Assembly: GCA_021372695.1 (NCBI GenBank)
Contig: JAJFTY010000210.1
Span: 1 to 64,000, forward strand
Direction of reading: 5' to 3'
DNA length: 64,000 nucleotides
From: Deltaproteobacteria bacterium
GTDB taxonomy: Bacteria > Desulfobacterota > Syntrophia > Syntrophales > UBA5619
A program made the position numbers and the translations under genes. The notes beneath the pieces were generated by a model, which had not been told where the DNA came from, did not search any database, and was given only the letters and a program-made list of their open reading frames with translations. Each line of letters starts with the position of its first letter. The stretch's first letter is position 1. Positions 49,529 through 59,120 of the stretch are shown one piece after another.

Positions 49529-50955
49529 CGGAAGCGGCTCCTGTCCTGTCCGCAGATGAAATCCTGAAGGCCACCGGGGGGATTCCCCTCCGGGGCGGTA
49601 GCGGCTGGTCGTGCCGGGGCGTCTCCACGGACACGCGGACGCTTGCGGCGGGGAACCTCTTTGTAGCGCTCTCGGGCGAGAACTTCGACGGCCATGAGTG
49701 GCTCCCCCAGGCGGCCGAGCGGGGCGCGGCGGGCCTGCTCATCCGGACCGTCGACTCGGGAAAGCTTGCCGCCGTGCCGAAGGAGGTTCCGGCCATCGGC
49801 GTCCCCGACACCATGCAGGCCCTGGGAGACATCGCCCGCGATTGGCGGCGGCGATTCCCCCTTCCGGTCGTTGCGATCACGGGAAGTTCCGGAAAGACGA
49901 CCACCAAGGAGATGATCGCGGCGATCGCCGGCCGCAAACGCAGGGTCCTCAAAACAGAAGGCAACCTCAACAACCAGATCGGCCTTCCCCTGACCCTCCT
50001 GCGGCTGCACGGAAAGCACGAACTCGCCATCGTCGAGATGGGGACCAACAGCCCCGGAGAGATCGCGGCGCTCGCATCGATCGCGCAGCCGGACGTCGGC
50101 GTGATCACGAACATCGGGCCGGCCCACCTCGCAGGGCTGGGCTCGCTCGCAGCGATCCGGAAGGAGAAGGGGGCCCTTTTCGAAACCATGGCTGGCCGGG
50201 GGACGGCAATCGTCAACCGGGACGACCCGGCGATCGTGCTCCTCGCAGAGCAGTGGCCGGGCGAGCGGGTCACGTTCGGTTTCGGTCCGGGCGCGCTCGT
50301 CACCGCCCGGAAGATGGAGACGGCCGGACCGGAAGGGGTCCATTTCCGCCTCGTCACCGACGGCGCCGAGATCCCGGTTTTCCTGCACGCGCCCGGCAGC
50401 CACAACGAGATGAACGCGCTGGCCGCCGCGGCTACCGTCTGGGCGCTCGGCTTCGGCCGCGATGAGATCGCGGCGGGCCTGGCCACCTTCCGCCCCATGT
50501 CGGGAAGGAGCGAGATCCGGCGGCTCGGGAACGGCGCCTATCTCATCATCGACGCCTACAACGCCAACCCGGCCTCTGTGCGGGAAGCGATCATGACCCT
50601 GCGGGGGCTCCGGGAGAGCGGCGACGCCGTCGCGATCCTGGGGGACATGCTGGAGCTCGGCGCTCAATCGGCCGCGCTTCACGGCGAGATCGGAGAGCTC
50701 ATCGCCGAGGCGGGGATACGCGATCTCTTCCTGAAGGGATCTCTGACGGAGGCGGTCGCGGCCGGCGCGATTCGGCGGGGGTTTCCTGCGGAGCGGATTA
50801 CCTTTTTCAAGGAGCCGGAGGAGGTGGTCTCTGCTCTGCGCACCCGGCTGAAGAGAGGGGATTGGATCCTGATCAAGGGGTCCCGAAAGATGAAAATGGA
50901 AGCGGTGGCGGATAAGATCATCGCAGCATTTGACCTGGGATCGCAAACGGTGTAG
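49525..50955 (+). CDS. murF: UDP-MurNAc-tripeptide:D-Ala-D-Ala ligase
   Basis: A 476-residue Mur ligase of the MurF type. Motifs include SVSTDTRTL-like GVSTDTRTLAAGNLFVAL, the ATP loop VAITGSSGKTTTKEM, EGNLNNQIGLPLTLL and DAYNANPASVREA. It adds D-Ala-D-Ala to the tripeptide. ATG 49525 overlaps the murE stop and has GGGAGGG upstream. No ddl gene for making D-Ala-D-Ala is present in this cluster. Confidence 0.96.
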   Translation: MTEAAPVLSADEILKATGGIPLRGGSGWSCRGVSTDTRTLAAGNLFVALSGENFDGHEWLPQAAERGAAGLLIRTVDSGKLAAVPKEVPAIGVPDTMQALGDIARDWRRRFPLPVVAITGSSGKTTTKEMIAAIAGRKRRVLKTEGNLNNQIGLPLTLLRLHGKHELAIVEMGTNSPGEIAALASIAQPDVGVITNIGPAHLAGLGSLAAIRKEKGALFETMAGRGTAIVNRDDPAIVLLAEQWPGERVTFGFGPGALVTARKMETAGPEGVHFRLVTDGAEIPVFLHAPGSHNEMNALAAAATVWALGFGRDEIAAGLATFRPMSGRSEIRRLGNGAYLIIDAYNANPASVREAIMTLRGLRESGDAVAILGDMLELGAQSAALHGEIGELIAEAGIRDLFLKGSLTEAVAAGAIRRGFPAERITFFKEPEEVVSALRTRLKRGDWILIKGSRKMKMEAVADKIIAAFDLGSQTV

Positions 50956-51002
50956 GGTGCGCCGCTTGCAGAAACACCGGATGCTTCAGGAAGGTAAAAT
51001 AA

Positions 51003-52082
51003 ATGCTTTTTCATCTTTTATATCCGTTACATGAAACATACTCCCTCTTCAACGTCTTTCGGTACATCACCTTCCGGACAATCTACGCGGCGATTACGGC
51101 GCTCGTCATCTGCTTCGTTGTCGGCCCCTGGCTCATCCGGAGGCTCCGCGAACTCGGGATCGGCCAGAACATCCGCGAGGACGGGCCGAACTCCCACCAG
51201 GCCAAACAGGGGACGCCGACCATGGGCGGTGTCCTGATCGTCTTTGCGGTGACCGTCTCCACCCTTCTCTGGGCCAACCTGACCTTGAGCTGCATCTGGT
51301 TCGTGGTGCTGGTCATGGTCGGCTTCGGCCTGATCGGCTTTCTCGACGACTACCGGAAGCTCGTCCACCACAACAGCCGGGGCGTGCCGGGAAAGGTCCG
51401 GCTGGCCTTCGAGATCGCGATTGCCCTCTTCGTGAGCATCGTCCTCTACGTGAAGCCGGGGTTCAATGCGAACGTGACCATCCCCTTTTTCAAGACGGTC
51501 CTCCCGAACATCGGCTGGGGCTACATCCTGCTTTCGACCTTCATCATCGTGGGGGCGGCCAACGCCGTCAACCTCACCGACGGCCTGGACGGCCTCGCGA
51601 TCGGTCCTGCGATCACCTGTTTCATGACCTACCTGATGTTCGCCTACTTTGCCGGCAACGTCAAAATTGCCGCCTATCTTCAGATCCCCTATGTGGCCGG
51701 GACGGGGGAGCTCGCCATCTTCTGCGGCGCGGCCGTCGGCGCCGGCATCGGTTTCCTCTGGTACAACACCCACCCCGCCGAGGTCTTCATGGGCGACGTG
51801 GGTTCGCTCTCCCTCGGCGGCGCCCTGGGCACCGTCGCCATCCTGACGAAACAGGAAATATTGCTTGCGATCGTGGGCGGAATCTTCGTCCTGGAGACCT
51901 TCTCGGTGATCTTCCAGGTGGGCTGGTTCAGGCTCACGGGAGGGAAGCGCATTTTCCGGATGGCCCCGATCCACCATCATTTCGAGCTCAAAGGGTGGCC
52001 GGAGCCGAAGGTCATCGTCCGTTTCTGGATCATTTCCGTGCTCCTGGCGCTGGTCGCCATCAGCACGTTGAAGCTTAGGTAG
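51003..52082 (+). CDS. mraY: Phospho-MurNAc-pentapeptide transferase
   Basis: A 359-residue integral membrane enzyme with ten predicted helices. Active-site motifs are [10 protein letters not shown], the aspartates in [22 protein letters not shown] and [20 protein letters not shown]. It makes lipid I from UDP-MurNAc-pentapeptide and undecaprenyl phosphate at the inner membrane. It follows murF by 47 bp. Confidence 0.98.
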   Translation: MLFHLLYPLHETYSLFNVFRYITFRTIYAAITALVICFVVGPWLIRRLRELGIGQNIREDGPNSHQAKQGTPTMGGVLIVFAVTVSTLLWANLTLSCIWFVVLVMVGFGLIGFLDDYRKLVHHNSRGVPGKVRLAFEIAIALFVSIVLYVKPGFNANVTIPFFKTVLPNIGWGYILLSTFIIVGAANAVNLTDGLDGLAIGPAITCFMTYLMFAYFAGNVKIAAYLQIPYVAGTGELAIFCGAAVGAGIGFLWYNTHPAEVFMGDVGSLSLGGALGTVAILTKQEILLAIVGGIFVLETFSVIFQVGWFRLTGGKRIFRMAPIHHHFELKGWPEPKVIVRFWIISVLLALVAISTLKLR

Positions 52083-52086
52083 AGGC

Positions 52087-53439
52087 ATGGAACTCTCCGG
52101 CAAGAAAGCGGCCATCATCGGCATCGGGAAGACGGGGATCGCCACGGCCCGTTTTCTGGCCAGCCGGGGGGTGCGGATGGCCGTCACCGACGCCAAACCG
52201 TCCGCCTCCTGGGGGGAGGCCCGGACCGCCCTCGAGAGTCTGCCTGCGGAATTGACGTTCGCCCCCTACGGGCCGGAGATCCTGGCGGGGGTCGATTGGG
52301 TCATCCCCTCGCCCGGCATCCCCCCTGCGAACCCGATCCTCGCCGAAGCCGTGCGGCGCCGTATCCCGGTCCTGAGCGAACTCGAACTCGCCGCACGCTT
52401 CATCAAGACCCCCATCGTCGCGATCACCGGCACGAACGGCAAGACCACGGTGACCTCGCTTGTGGGCGCGATCCTCCGCGAAGCCGGAAGGAAGGTCTTC
52501 GTCGGCGGGAACATCGGCGATCCCCTGATCGGTTATGCCGACGACCCGCAGGCAGCGGATTGGGCGGTCGTTGAGGTGAGCAGCTTCCAGCTCCAGTGGA
52601 CGGAAACCTTCCATCCCCGGATCGCGGTGCTCCTGAACGTGACGACCGACCATGTCGACTATCACGGCAGCTTCGCCGCCTACCGGGCAGTCAAGGAGCA
52701 GCTCTTCGCCCATCAGACGGCGAAGGACCTCGCCATCCTGAACGGCGACGAGGCGGCCACGGCGAACCTGCGGGGGCGGCTCCAGGCCCGGGTCGAGCTC
52801 TTCAGCTCGCTTCGGCCGGTCGATAGCGGCATGTTCCTCTCCGGAGAGAAGGTGATCCATCGCCTCCCGACCGGGGAAACGGAGGCGTATCCCGTTTCGA
52901 TGATCCACCTTCCCGGGCGGCACAACCAGGAAAACGTGATGGCGGCCATTCTTGCGGCCCGAGAGTGCGGGTGCGCCCCCCCGGAGATCGTCCGGGCTGT
53001 CGAGGGGTTCCGCGGGATCGCCCATCGGATCCAGTATTCGGGAGAGAAGAAAGGCATCCTCTTCTACGATGACTCCAAGGGGACGAATGTCGATGCCGTA
53101 AAGCGGGCGCTGGAAAGCTTCTCCCGGCCCGTGATCCTCCTTCTCGGCGGGCGGGACAAGGAGGGAGATTTCGAAACCCTCGCTCCGCTGATCCGCCGCG
53201 GGGTCAAGGCGATGGTGCTCTTCGGAGAGGCACGGGGGAAGATCGAAAAGCGCCTCGGCCGCACGGTCGAAACGGTGCTTGCGGCCACGCTGAAAGAGGC
53301 GGTGGAACAGGCATACGGCCTGGCGGCTTCGGGCGACGTCGTCCTCCTCTCGCCCGGGTGCGCCAGTTTCGACGAATTCACGGATTACAAGGAGCGGGGA
53401 AACCGTTTCCAGGAATGGGTGGGGCAGCTTCCCGGATGA
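52087..53439 (+). CDS. murD: UDP-MurNAc-L-Ala:D-glutamate ligase
   Basis: A 450-residue Mur ligase. The N-terminal Rossmann loop is AAIIGIGKTGIATARFL and the ATP loop VAITGTNGKTTVTSL. EVSSFQLQWTETF, NVTTDHVDYHGSF and DSKGTNVDAVKRALES are the family signatures. It adds D-Glu to UDP-MurNAc-L-Ala in the cytoplasm. The stop overlaps the ftsW start by four bases. Confidence 0.97.
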   Translation: MELSGKKAAIIGIGKTGIATARFLASRGVRMAVTDAKPSASWGEARTALESLPAELTFAPYGPEILAGVDWVIPSPGIPPANPILAEAVRRRIPVLSELELAARFIKTPIVAITGTNGKTTVTSLVGAILREAGRKVFVGGNIGDPLIGYADDPQAADWAVVEVSSFQLQWTETFHPRIAVLLNVTTDHVDYHGSFAAYRAVKEQLFAHQTAKDLAILNGDEAATANLRGRLQARVELFSSLRPVDSGMFLSGEKVIHRLPTGETEAYPVSMIHLPGRHNQENVMAAILAARECGCAPPEIVRAVEGFRGIAHRIQYSGEKKGILFYDDSKGTNVDAVKRALESFSRPVILLLGGRDKEGDFETLAPLIRRGVKAMVLFGEARGKIEKRLGRTVETVLAATLKEAVEQAYGLAASGDVVLLSPGCASFDEFTDYKERGNRFQEWVGQLPG

Positions 53440-54539
53440 AGAGCCTGTCGCGAGAGAAAAGACCGGATCTGATTTTGCTCCTGGCCACGCTGCTCCTGGT
53501 GACCATCGGGACGGTGATGATCTACAGTTCCAGCTCGATCCTCGCCACGGAGAAGTTCCGCGACGGCCAGTTCTTCCTCAAGAAGCAGATTTTCTTCCTC
53601 TGCCTCGGCCTCCTGGGCATGATCCTGGCCACCAAGATCCCCTACTACAAGCTCAGGAAGCTGGCCTGGCCCGGCATCGCTCTGTCGGCGGTCCTGCTCT
53701 GCGCGCTCTGGATCCCGCACCTGGGGGTGCGCGCCGGGGGGGCCGTCCGCTGGCTCAACCTCGGGGTCTTCTCCTTCCAGGTCTCCGAGATGGTCAAGGT
53801 GGCCCTGATCCTTTTTCTGGCCCACTTTCTGACGGAGAACGCCAAGCATGTCCGGGAGATCCGCCGGGGGCTTCTCATCCCCCTCGGCGTCACGGGTGCC
53901 ATCGTGGCGCTGATCCTGCTGGAGCCCGACTTCGGCACAACCGTCATCATCGTCACACTGGCGATGATGATGATCTACCTGGCCGGCGGCCGGCTGCTGC
54001 ATCTGGGCGGCATGGTCGCCATGTTCATCCCTGTGGCCGCCTGGGTCCTGCTCCACAAGCAGTACCGGATCACCCGCCTGCTGGCCTTTCTCGATCCCTG
54101 GAAAGACCCCCGCCATTCCGGCTTTCAGATCATCCAGTCACTGATCTCTTTCGGTTCCGGAGGCACCTTCGGCGTGGGCATCGGCGACGGAATGCAGAAG
54201 CTGTTCTATCTCCCGGAGCCCCATACGGATTTCATCCTCTCCGTGATCGCCGAGGAGAGCGGCTTCATCGGGGTGGGGCTGGTCCTCTTCCTCTACATCG
54301 TCCTGATCATCCGCGGCTTCCAGATCGCGCTGAAGTCCCCGGATCTGTTCGGGAACATGCTCGCTTCGGGGCTGACGATGCTGCTCGCCCTGGAGGCGGT
54401 GATCAACATCGCGGGCGTCATGGGACTCATCCCCCTGAAGGGGCTCGCCCTCCCCTTCCTGAGCTACGGGGGCACATCCCTGATCATGTCGCTCGCGGCG
54501 GTGGGCATTTTGCTGAACATCTCCGCCTATGAATCGTGA
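53436..54539 (+). CDS. ftsW: Septal peptidoglycan polymerase FtsW
   Basis: A 367-residue SEDS-family glycosyltransferase with about ten membrane helices. Family motifs: VRAGGAVRWLNLGVFSFQVSE, the aspartate in LEPDFGTTVII, EPHTDFILSVIAEESGFIG and the terminal LPFLSYGGTSLIMSL. It polymerises lipid II at the septum with FtsI. The chosen ATG 53436 overlaps the murD stop; a longer frame from 53358 lies inside murD. Confidence 0.96.
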   Translation: MKSLSREKRPDLILLLATLLLVTIGTVMIYSSSSILATEKFRDGQFFLKKQIFFLCLGLLGMILATKIPYYKLRKLAWPGIALSAVLLCALWIPHLGVRAGGAVRWLNLGVFSFQVSEMVKVALILFLAHFLTENAKHVREIRRGLLIPLGVTGAIVALILLEPDFGTTVIIVTLAMMMIYLAGGRLLHLGGMVAMFIPVAAWVLLHKQYRITRLLAFLDPWKDPRHSGFQIIQSLISFGSGGTFGVGIGDGMQKLFYLPEPHTDFILSVIAEESGFIGVGLVLFLYIVLIIRGFQIALKSPDLFGNMLASGLTMLLALEAVINIAGVMGLIPLKGLALPFLSYGGTSLIMSLAAVGILLNISAYES

Positions 54540-54564
54540 CGGCGGTGAGGCTTTGTGGAGTGGC

Positions 54565-55770
54565 ATGGAAGAAACGGACGACCGGAGAGAGCGGCCGGGC
54601 AACGGCCCGGCGACGGAGTCCCTGTCGCGGCAACACCGGGCGGGGACGAACGAAGAGCCATGTCATCCCGCCGGGAATTCGCGGGGGCTCGCGATGGTCA
54701 TCGCCGGCGGTGGAACCGGAGGCCACCTCTTTCCGGGGGTCGCGATCGCCGAGGAGTTTCTCGGGCGGAACCCGGCCAACCGCGTTCTTTTCATCGGCAC
54801 GGAACGGGGCCTGGAGCGGCGGGTGCTCTCCGGGCTCGGACTTCCCCTCCGGACGCTGAAGGTGGAGGGCCTCAAGGGAAGGGGGCCGCTCGGGGTTCTC
54901 GGTTCCCTGTTCAAGATCCCGGGCAGCCTGTTTGAATCCTTCCGGATTCTCCGGGAGTTCCGGCCCGCTGTCGTCGTCGGGGTCGGCGGTTACGCCTCGG
55001 GACCGGCGGTGCTGGCGGCCCGGCTGATGGGGATGAAGACGGCGATCGCCGAGCAGAATGCCTTTCCGGGGCTCACCAACCGGATCCTCGGCCGCATTGC
55101 GCAGAGGATCTTCGTTGCCTTCCCCGAGTCGGCGCACTGGTTTCCCACCGGCCGGACCCGGGTCACCGGGAACCCCATCCGCATCGCCTTCCTTGGGGAG
55201 AGAGCGGATGGGCCGAAAAAGGACTCCCGTTTCACGCTCCTGATCTTCGGCGGAAGCCAGGGGGCGCACGCGGTGAACCAGGCCGTGATCGCAGCGCTGG
55301 AAGTACTGGATCCGCTGAAAGACCGCATCCGCTTCATCCACCAGACCGGGGAAAAGGACCGGGAGGCGGTTGCCCGGGCCTACCAGGAGCGCGGCTTCAC
55401 GGCGGAGGTCGCTCCGTTCATCACGGAGATGGCGGCGGCCTATCGGACGGCCGATCTGCTCATCTGCCGGGCCGGCGCAACCTCCATCGCGGAGATTACG
55501 GCCGGCGGGAAGGCGTCAATCCTGATCCCCTTCCCTTTCGCCGTGAATGACCATCAGACGAAAAACGCCGAACTCCTCGCCCGGGCAGGGGCGGCGCTGA
55601 TGATCCCAGAACGGGAGTTGGACGGCCCGGGGCTCGCCGCGATCATCGGGCGGCTCCACGGCCACCCGGACGAGATCCGGCGGATGGAAACGGCTTCGGC
55701 TGCGATGGGTAACGGCCGCGCGGCAGCGGCCATCGTCGATGCCTGTCTGGAACTCGTTCGCAAAGAGTGA
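54565..55770 (+). CDS. murG: UDP-GlcNAc:lipid I N-acetylglucosaminyltransferase, with N-terminal extension
   Basis: A 401-residue GT28 enzyme that turns lipid I into lipid II. Motifs: MVIAGGGTGGHLFPGVAIAE, VVGVGGYASGPAV, EQNAFPGLTNR, FGGSQGAHAVN and CRAGATSIAEITAGGKASIL. The catalytic domain starts at about residue 44, leaving a charged, likely disordered extension of about 40 residues (many Arg, Glu, Pro) that typical MurG lacks. ATG 54565 has GGAG upstream. Another ATG at 54529 overlaps ftsW, and the Met at 54694 would give a normal short form but has no clear site. Confidence 0.93.
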   Translation: MEETDDRRERPGNGPATESLSRQHRAGTNEEPCHPAGNSRGLAMVIAGGGTGGHLFPGVAIAEEFLGRNPANRVLFIGTERGLERRVLSGLGLPLRTLKVEGLKGRGPLGVLGSLFKIPGSLFESFRILREFRPAVVVGVGGYASGPAVLAARLMGMKTAIAEQNAFPGLTNRILGRIAQRIFVAFPESAHWFPTGRTRVTGNPIRIAFLGERADGPKKDSRFTLLIFGGSQGAHAVNQAVIAALEVLDPLKDRIRFIHQTGEKDREAVARAYQERGFTAEVAPFITEMAAAYRTADLLICRAGATSIAEITAGGKASILIPFPFAVNDHQTKNAELLARAGAALMIPERELDGPGLAAIIGRLHGHPDEIRRMETASAAMGNGRAAAAIVDACLELVRKE

Positions 55771-55875
55771 CCTGCGAGGACTCGCTATCAGAAGTTCTTT
55801 GACAGGCTGTTCGGACGCCTCTCCCGCAGTGGATGCGGGATGGCCGGATGCCGTCGACAGCCTGGGAGGATAGAT

Positions 55876-57294
55876 ATGACAACAGCACTGAAAACCGGCA
55901 GCATGAACCGCAAGGTCCGGCGCATCCATTTCGTCGGGATCGGCGGAATCGGCATGAGCGGAATCGCCGAGGTCCTGCTCAACCTCGGTTATGAGATCAG
56001 CGGCTCGGATCTCGCCTCTTCCGACACCACGGCGCGCCTGGACGACCTGGGCGCCGCGATCCACCAGGGCCATGCGGCCGAAAATATCGGTGACGCCGAT
56101 GTCGTCGTCACCTCCACGGCCGTGCGCCCGGACAATCCGGAGGTGGTCGCGGCCCACGCGCGCAACATACCGGTCATCCCCCGGGCGGAGATGCTCGCGG
56201 AACTCCTGAAGATGAAATTCTCCATTGCCGTCTCGGGCAGCCACGGGAAGACCACGACGACCTCCATGGTGTCGACACTCCTGGCCCACGGCGGACTGGA
56301 CCCGACCATGGTGATCGGCGGAAAGCTCGCCAGCATCGGGAGCAACGCCCGCCTGGGGGGCGGCGAGGTGATCGTCGCGGAGGCGGACGAAAGCGACGGC
56401 TCCTTCCTGAAGCTCAGCCCCTGCCTGGCCGTGATCACGAACATCGACCGGGAGCACCTCGACCACTACCGCGACCTGGAGGAGATCCGGGAGGCATTTT
56501 TGCAGTTCGCCAACATCGTCCCCTTCTACGGCGCGACCATCCTCTGCGGGGATGATCCCAACGTGCAGGAGATCCTGCCCCGGATAAAACGCACGGCTAT
56601 CACCTACGGCCTCTCGCCCGATGTGGACTACCGGGCGGGGAACATTCAATACTCAGGGGCTTCCTCCCGCTTTTCGGTCTACCACCGCACCGTACTTCTG
56701 GGGACGGTGAAGCTCCACGTCCCGGGCCTTTTCAACGTCTACAACGCGCTCGCCGCGATTGCGGTCGGCCGGGAGATGGATATCACCTTTCCCGTCATCC
56801 GGGAGGGCTTGCAGCGCTTTGCCGGCGTTCACCGCCGTCTGGAGGTCCGGGGAACGGCGCGGGGCGTCACCGTTGTCGACGATTACGGCCACCATCCGAC
56901 GGAGATCCGGGCGACGCTCGCCGCGGCCCGGCAGGTCTGGACCGGCCGCCTCATCGTTATCTTCCAGCCCCACCGCTACACCCGGACGCAGGCCCTCTTC
57001 GATGAATTCCTGACAGCCTTCGGCAACGCCGATCTGCTGATCGTCACCGACATCTATGCGGCGAGTGAAGAGCCGATCCCCGGGTTGACCGCCGAGTCAC
57101 TCTGCGAAGCGATCCGGGCCGCCGGCCATCCGGACGCCTGCCACCTCTCCGGCTTCGACGCCATCGCGGACCATCTGCTTGCGATCGTGAAGCCGACCGA
57201 CGTCGTGGTGACGCAGGGTGCCGGGAGCGTCTGGAAGGTGGGTGAAGCCCTTCTGAAGAGACTCGGGGAGGAGAAGCCAGATGAGCGCGGATGA
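55876..57294 (+). CDS. murC: UDP-N-acetylmuramate:L-alanine ligase
   Basis: A 472-residue Mur ligase. Signatures: IHFVGIGGIGMSGIAEVL, AVSGSHGKTTTTSM, VAEADESDGSFLKLSP and VVDDYGHHPTEIRATL. It attaches the first amino acid of the stem peptide. GGGAGGATAGAT precedes ATG 55876. The 105-bp gap after murG is the largest break within the cluster and has no recognisable signal. Confidence 0.97.
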   Translation: MTTALKTGSMNRKVRRIHFVGIGGIGMSGIAEVLLNLGYEISGSDLASSDTTARLDDLGAAIHQGHAAENIGDADVVVTSTAVRPDNPEVVAAHARNIPVIPRAEMLAELLKMKFSIAVSGSHGKTTTTSMVSTLLAHGGLDPTMVIGGKLASIGSNARLGGGEVIVAEADESDGSFLKLSPCLAVITNIDREHLDHYRDLEEIREAFLQFANIVPFYGATILCGDDPNVQEILPRIKRTAITYGLSPDVDYRAGNIQYSGASSRFSVYHRTVLLGTVKLHVPGLFNVYNALAAIAVGREMDITFPVIREGLQRFAGVHRRLEVRGTARGVTVVDDYGHHPTEIRATLAAARQVWTGRLIVIFQPHRYTRTQALFDEFLTAFGNADLLIVTDIYAASEEPIPGLTAESLCEAIRAAGHPDACHLSGFDAIADHLLAIVKPTDVVVTQGAGSVWKVGEALLKRLGEEKPDERG

Positions 57295-58216
57295 GCCCCT
57301 CCGCCGGGAACTCCGCCGGCGGATGGCCGGTGAGGTCCTCTTCGATGAACCGGCGGCTCGCCACACCTCGATCGGCGTGGGCGGTAAAATCGATCTGCTG
57401 CTCTTCCCTGAAAACACGGGAGAACTCAAGGCTGTCGTCTCTCTTCTCCGGGAACGGCGGGTCCCCTTTCTCCCCGTCGGGAACTGGACCAATCTGATCG
57501 TCCGGGACGGGGGCTACCGGGGCGCCCTGCTTTCGCTTGCCCGCATCCGCGTGCTCCGTTGCCGGGACGAGGGCGAAAAGGGGTTTCTCCTTTCAGCCGG
57601 TGCCGGCTGTCCGCTGGCCGAACTGGTGAACCGGGCCATCCGTGAAGCGGCCGCGGGTCTGGAATTTTGCGCCGGCATCCCCGGCAGCGTCGGCGGCGCC
57701 GTCCGGATGAACGCCGGAGCCTACGGGGGGGAAATCGGTCATGTTGTCGAATCCATAGCCCTTCTCGACGTTTCGGGCGAGATCCGCGACGTGGCCCGGA
57801 AGGAGCTCTCTTTTTCGTACAGAAATCTTGACTTGCCGGTGGAATCGATTATCATCGGCGCAGCATTCCGCCTGCGGCGGGGAGAGGCGGAGAAAATCGC
57901 CGGACGCGTCCGGGAAATCATTGGACTGAGAAGGGAAAAGCACCCGCTAGAGTACCCGAACGCCGGTTCGATCTTCAAGAACCCGCGGGAGTGCCCCGCC
58001 GGCCGCCTCATCGAAGCAGCCGGGCTCAAGGGGCACCGGATCGGAGACGCACAGGTTTCCGAAAAGCATGGGAATTTCATGGTCAACCGCGGAGCGGCGA
58101 CGGCGACGGACCTCTGCCGGCTGATTGCGGCGGTTCAGGAGCGCGTTCTGATTGAAAGCGGCCATGCCCTCGAAACCGAGGTGAAGATCATCGGGGAGGA
58201 ACCGATTCGCCCATGA
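57281..58216 (+). CDS. murB: UDP-N-acetylenolpyruvoylglucosamine reductase
   Basis: A 311-residue FAD enzyme. FAD-binding segments are HTSIGVGGKIDLLLFP, PVGNWTNLIVRDGG (Trp where a Gly is usual) and GIPGSVGGAVRMNAGAYGGE. Catalytic residues are Ser in AGSIFKNP and Glu in the C-terminal LETEVKIIG, with KHGNFMVNRG between. It makes UDP-MurNAc with NADPH. It overlaps murC by 14 bp and ftsQ by 4 bp, so it is tightly coupled. Confidence 0.96.
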   Translation: MSADEPLRRELRRRMAGEVLFDEPAARHTSIGVGGKIDLLLFPENTGELKAVVSLLRERRVPFLPVGNWTNLIVRDGGYRGALLSLARIRVLRCRDEGEKGFLLSAGAGCPLAELVNRAIREAAAGLEFCAGIPGSVGGAVRMNAGAYGGEIGHVVESIALLDVSGEIRDVARKELSFSYRNLDLPVESIIIGAAFRLRRGEAEKIAGRVREIIGLRREKHPLEYPNAGSIFKNPRECPAGRLIEAAGLKGHRIGDAQVSEKHGNFMVNRGAATATDLCRLIAAVQERVLIESGHALETEVKIIGEEPIRP

Positions 58217-59067
58217 AAAAGTTCTTCCGCCTGCAATGGGAGGCCAGAAAGAATCGGTGGAGACGGCGCGCCGGCGAGGTCCTGCGTGAGATCGGCCGGT
58301 CACTCATGCTGATCGGGGCGATCGTCCTGGTCACGGCGGTGCTTCTGGTCGGTTACGACCGGATTCTCTGTGCCCCCGCTCTCCGCATCCGGGAGACCGT
58401 CGTGAAGGGGTGCCGGGAGCTGACCGAGAAGGAGATCCTCACCCTGGCCGCCGTCCGCTCGCCGTCGAATCTGCTCACGATCAACGGCGACGCGGTCGCC
58501 CGCCGGATTCGGGCGAACCCATGGATTGAGGAGGTCTTCGTCGGCCGGGAGTTTCCCGACCGGCTCGTCATCGTGGTGCGGGAGCGGAAGTCGGTCGCCC
58601 TGATCGGGAAGGATGACGGCCTCTTTTTATTGGACGGCCGGGGCAGACCGTTCAAGAAACTGGAATCCGGCGAGGAGTCGGATCTTCCGGTGCTGACCGG
58701 CTGCGTGCGCGACGGCGTCATCGATGAGGCGCTGGTCAAGAAATCCCTTGCGCTGCTGAACGACCTGGCCGGAATCAAGAACCGCCCCGAGATCGGCAAC
58801 GTGTCGGAGATCCACGGGAATGAAACATTCGGCTTTTCGGTCTTCACCGATACGGGCCTCTGCCTGCAGCTCGGATTCGACGGCTATGAAGGCAAACTCC
58901 AGCGTCTGGCCCCCGTCATGGCGGACCTGGACCGGAAAAACATGAAAGCGGGTTTTCTGCTCATCGACCTGAGCAACCCGGCCAAGATCAACGTCCAGCG
59001 GCGCAACGTGCTCGAACCGGCGGCACCCAAGAAGCCTGCGGCCGCCGGCAAGGGATACCGGATGTGA
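58213..59067 (+). CDS. ftsQ: Cell division protein FtsQ
   Basis: A 284-residue bitopic protein. A basic cytoplasmic N-terminus (WEARKNRWRRRAG) is followed by one membrane helix (LMLIGAIVLVTAVLLVGY), a POTRA domain (IRETVVKGCRELTEKEILTL, ANPWIEEVFVGREFPDRLVI) and the FtsQ C-terminal domain. It recruits FtsL and FtsB. It directly follows murB; a ddl gene, frequent at this place, is missing. Confidence 0.93.
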   Translation: MKKFFRLQWEARKNRWRRRAGEVLREIGRSLMLIGAIVLVTAVLLVGYDRILCAPALRIRETVVKGCRELTEKEILTLAAVRSPSNLLTINGDAVARRIRANPWIEEVFVGREFPDRLVIVVRERKSVALIGKDDGLFLLDGRGRPFKKLESGEESDLPVLTGCVRDGVIDEALVKKSLALLNDLAGIKNRPEIGNVSEIHGNETFGFSVFTDTGLCLQLGFDGYEGKLQRLAPVMADLDRKNMKAGFLLIDLSNPAKINVQRRNVLEPAAPKKPAAAGKGYRM

Positions 59068-59120
59068 TTGATTGCTTTCTCTTCTGAGCCGCCTTTTGAA
59101 GCGGTTGGAGGATAGGATAC

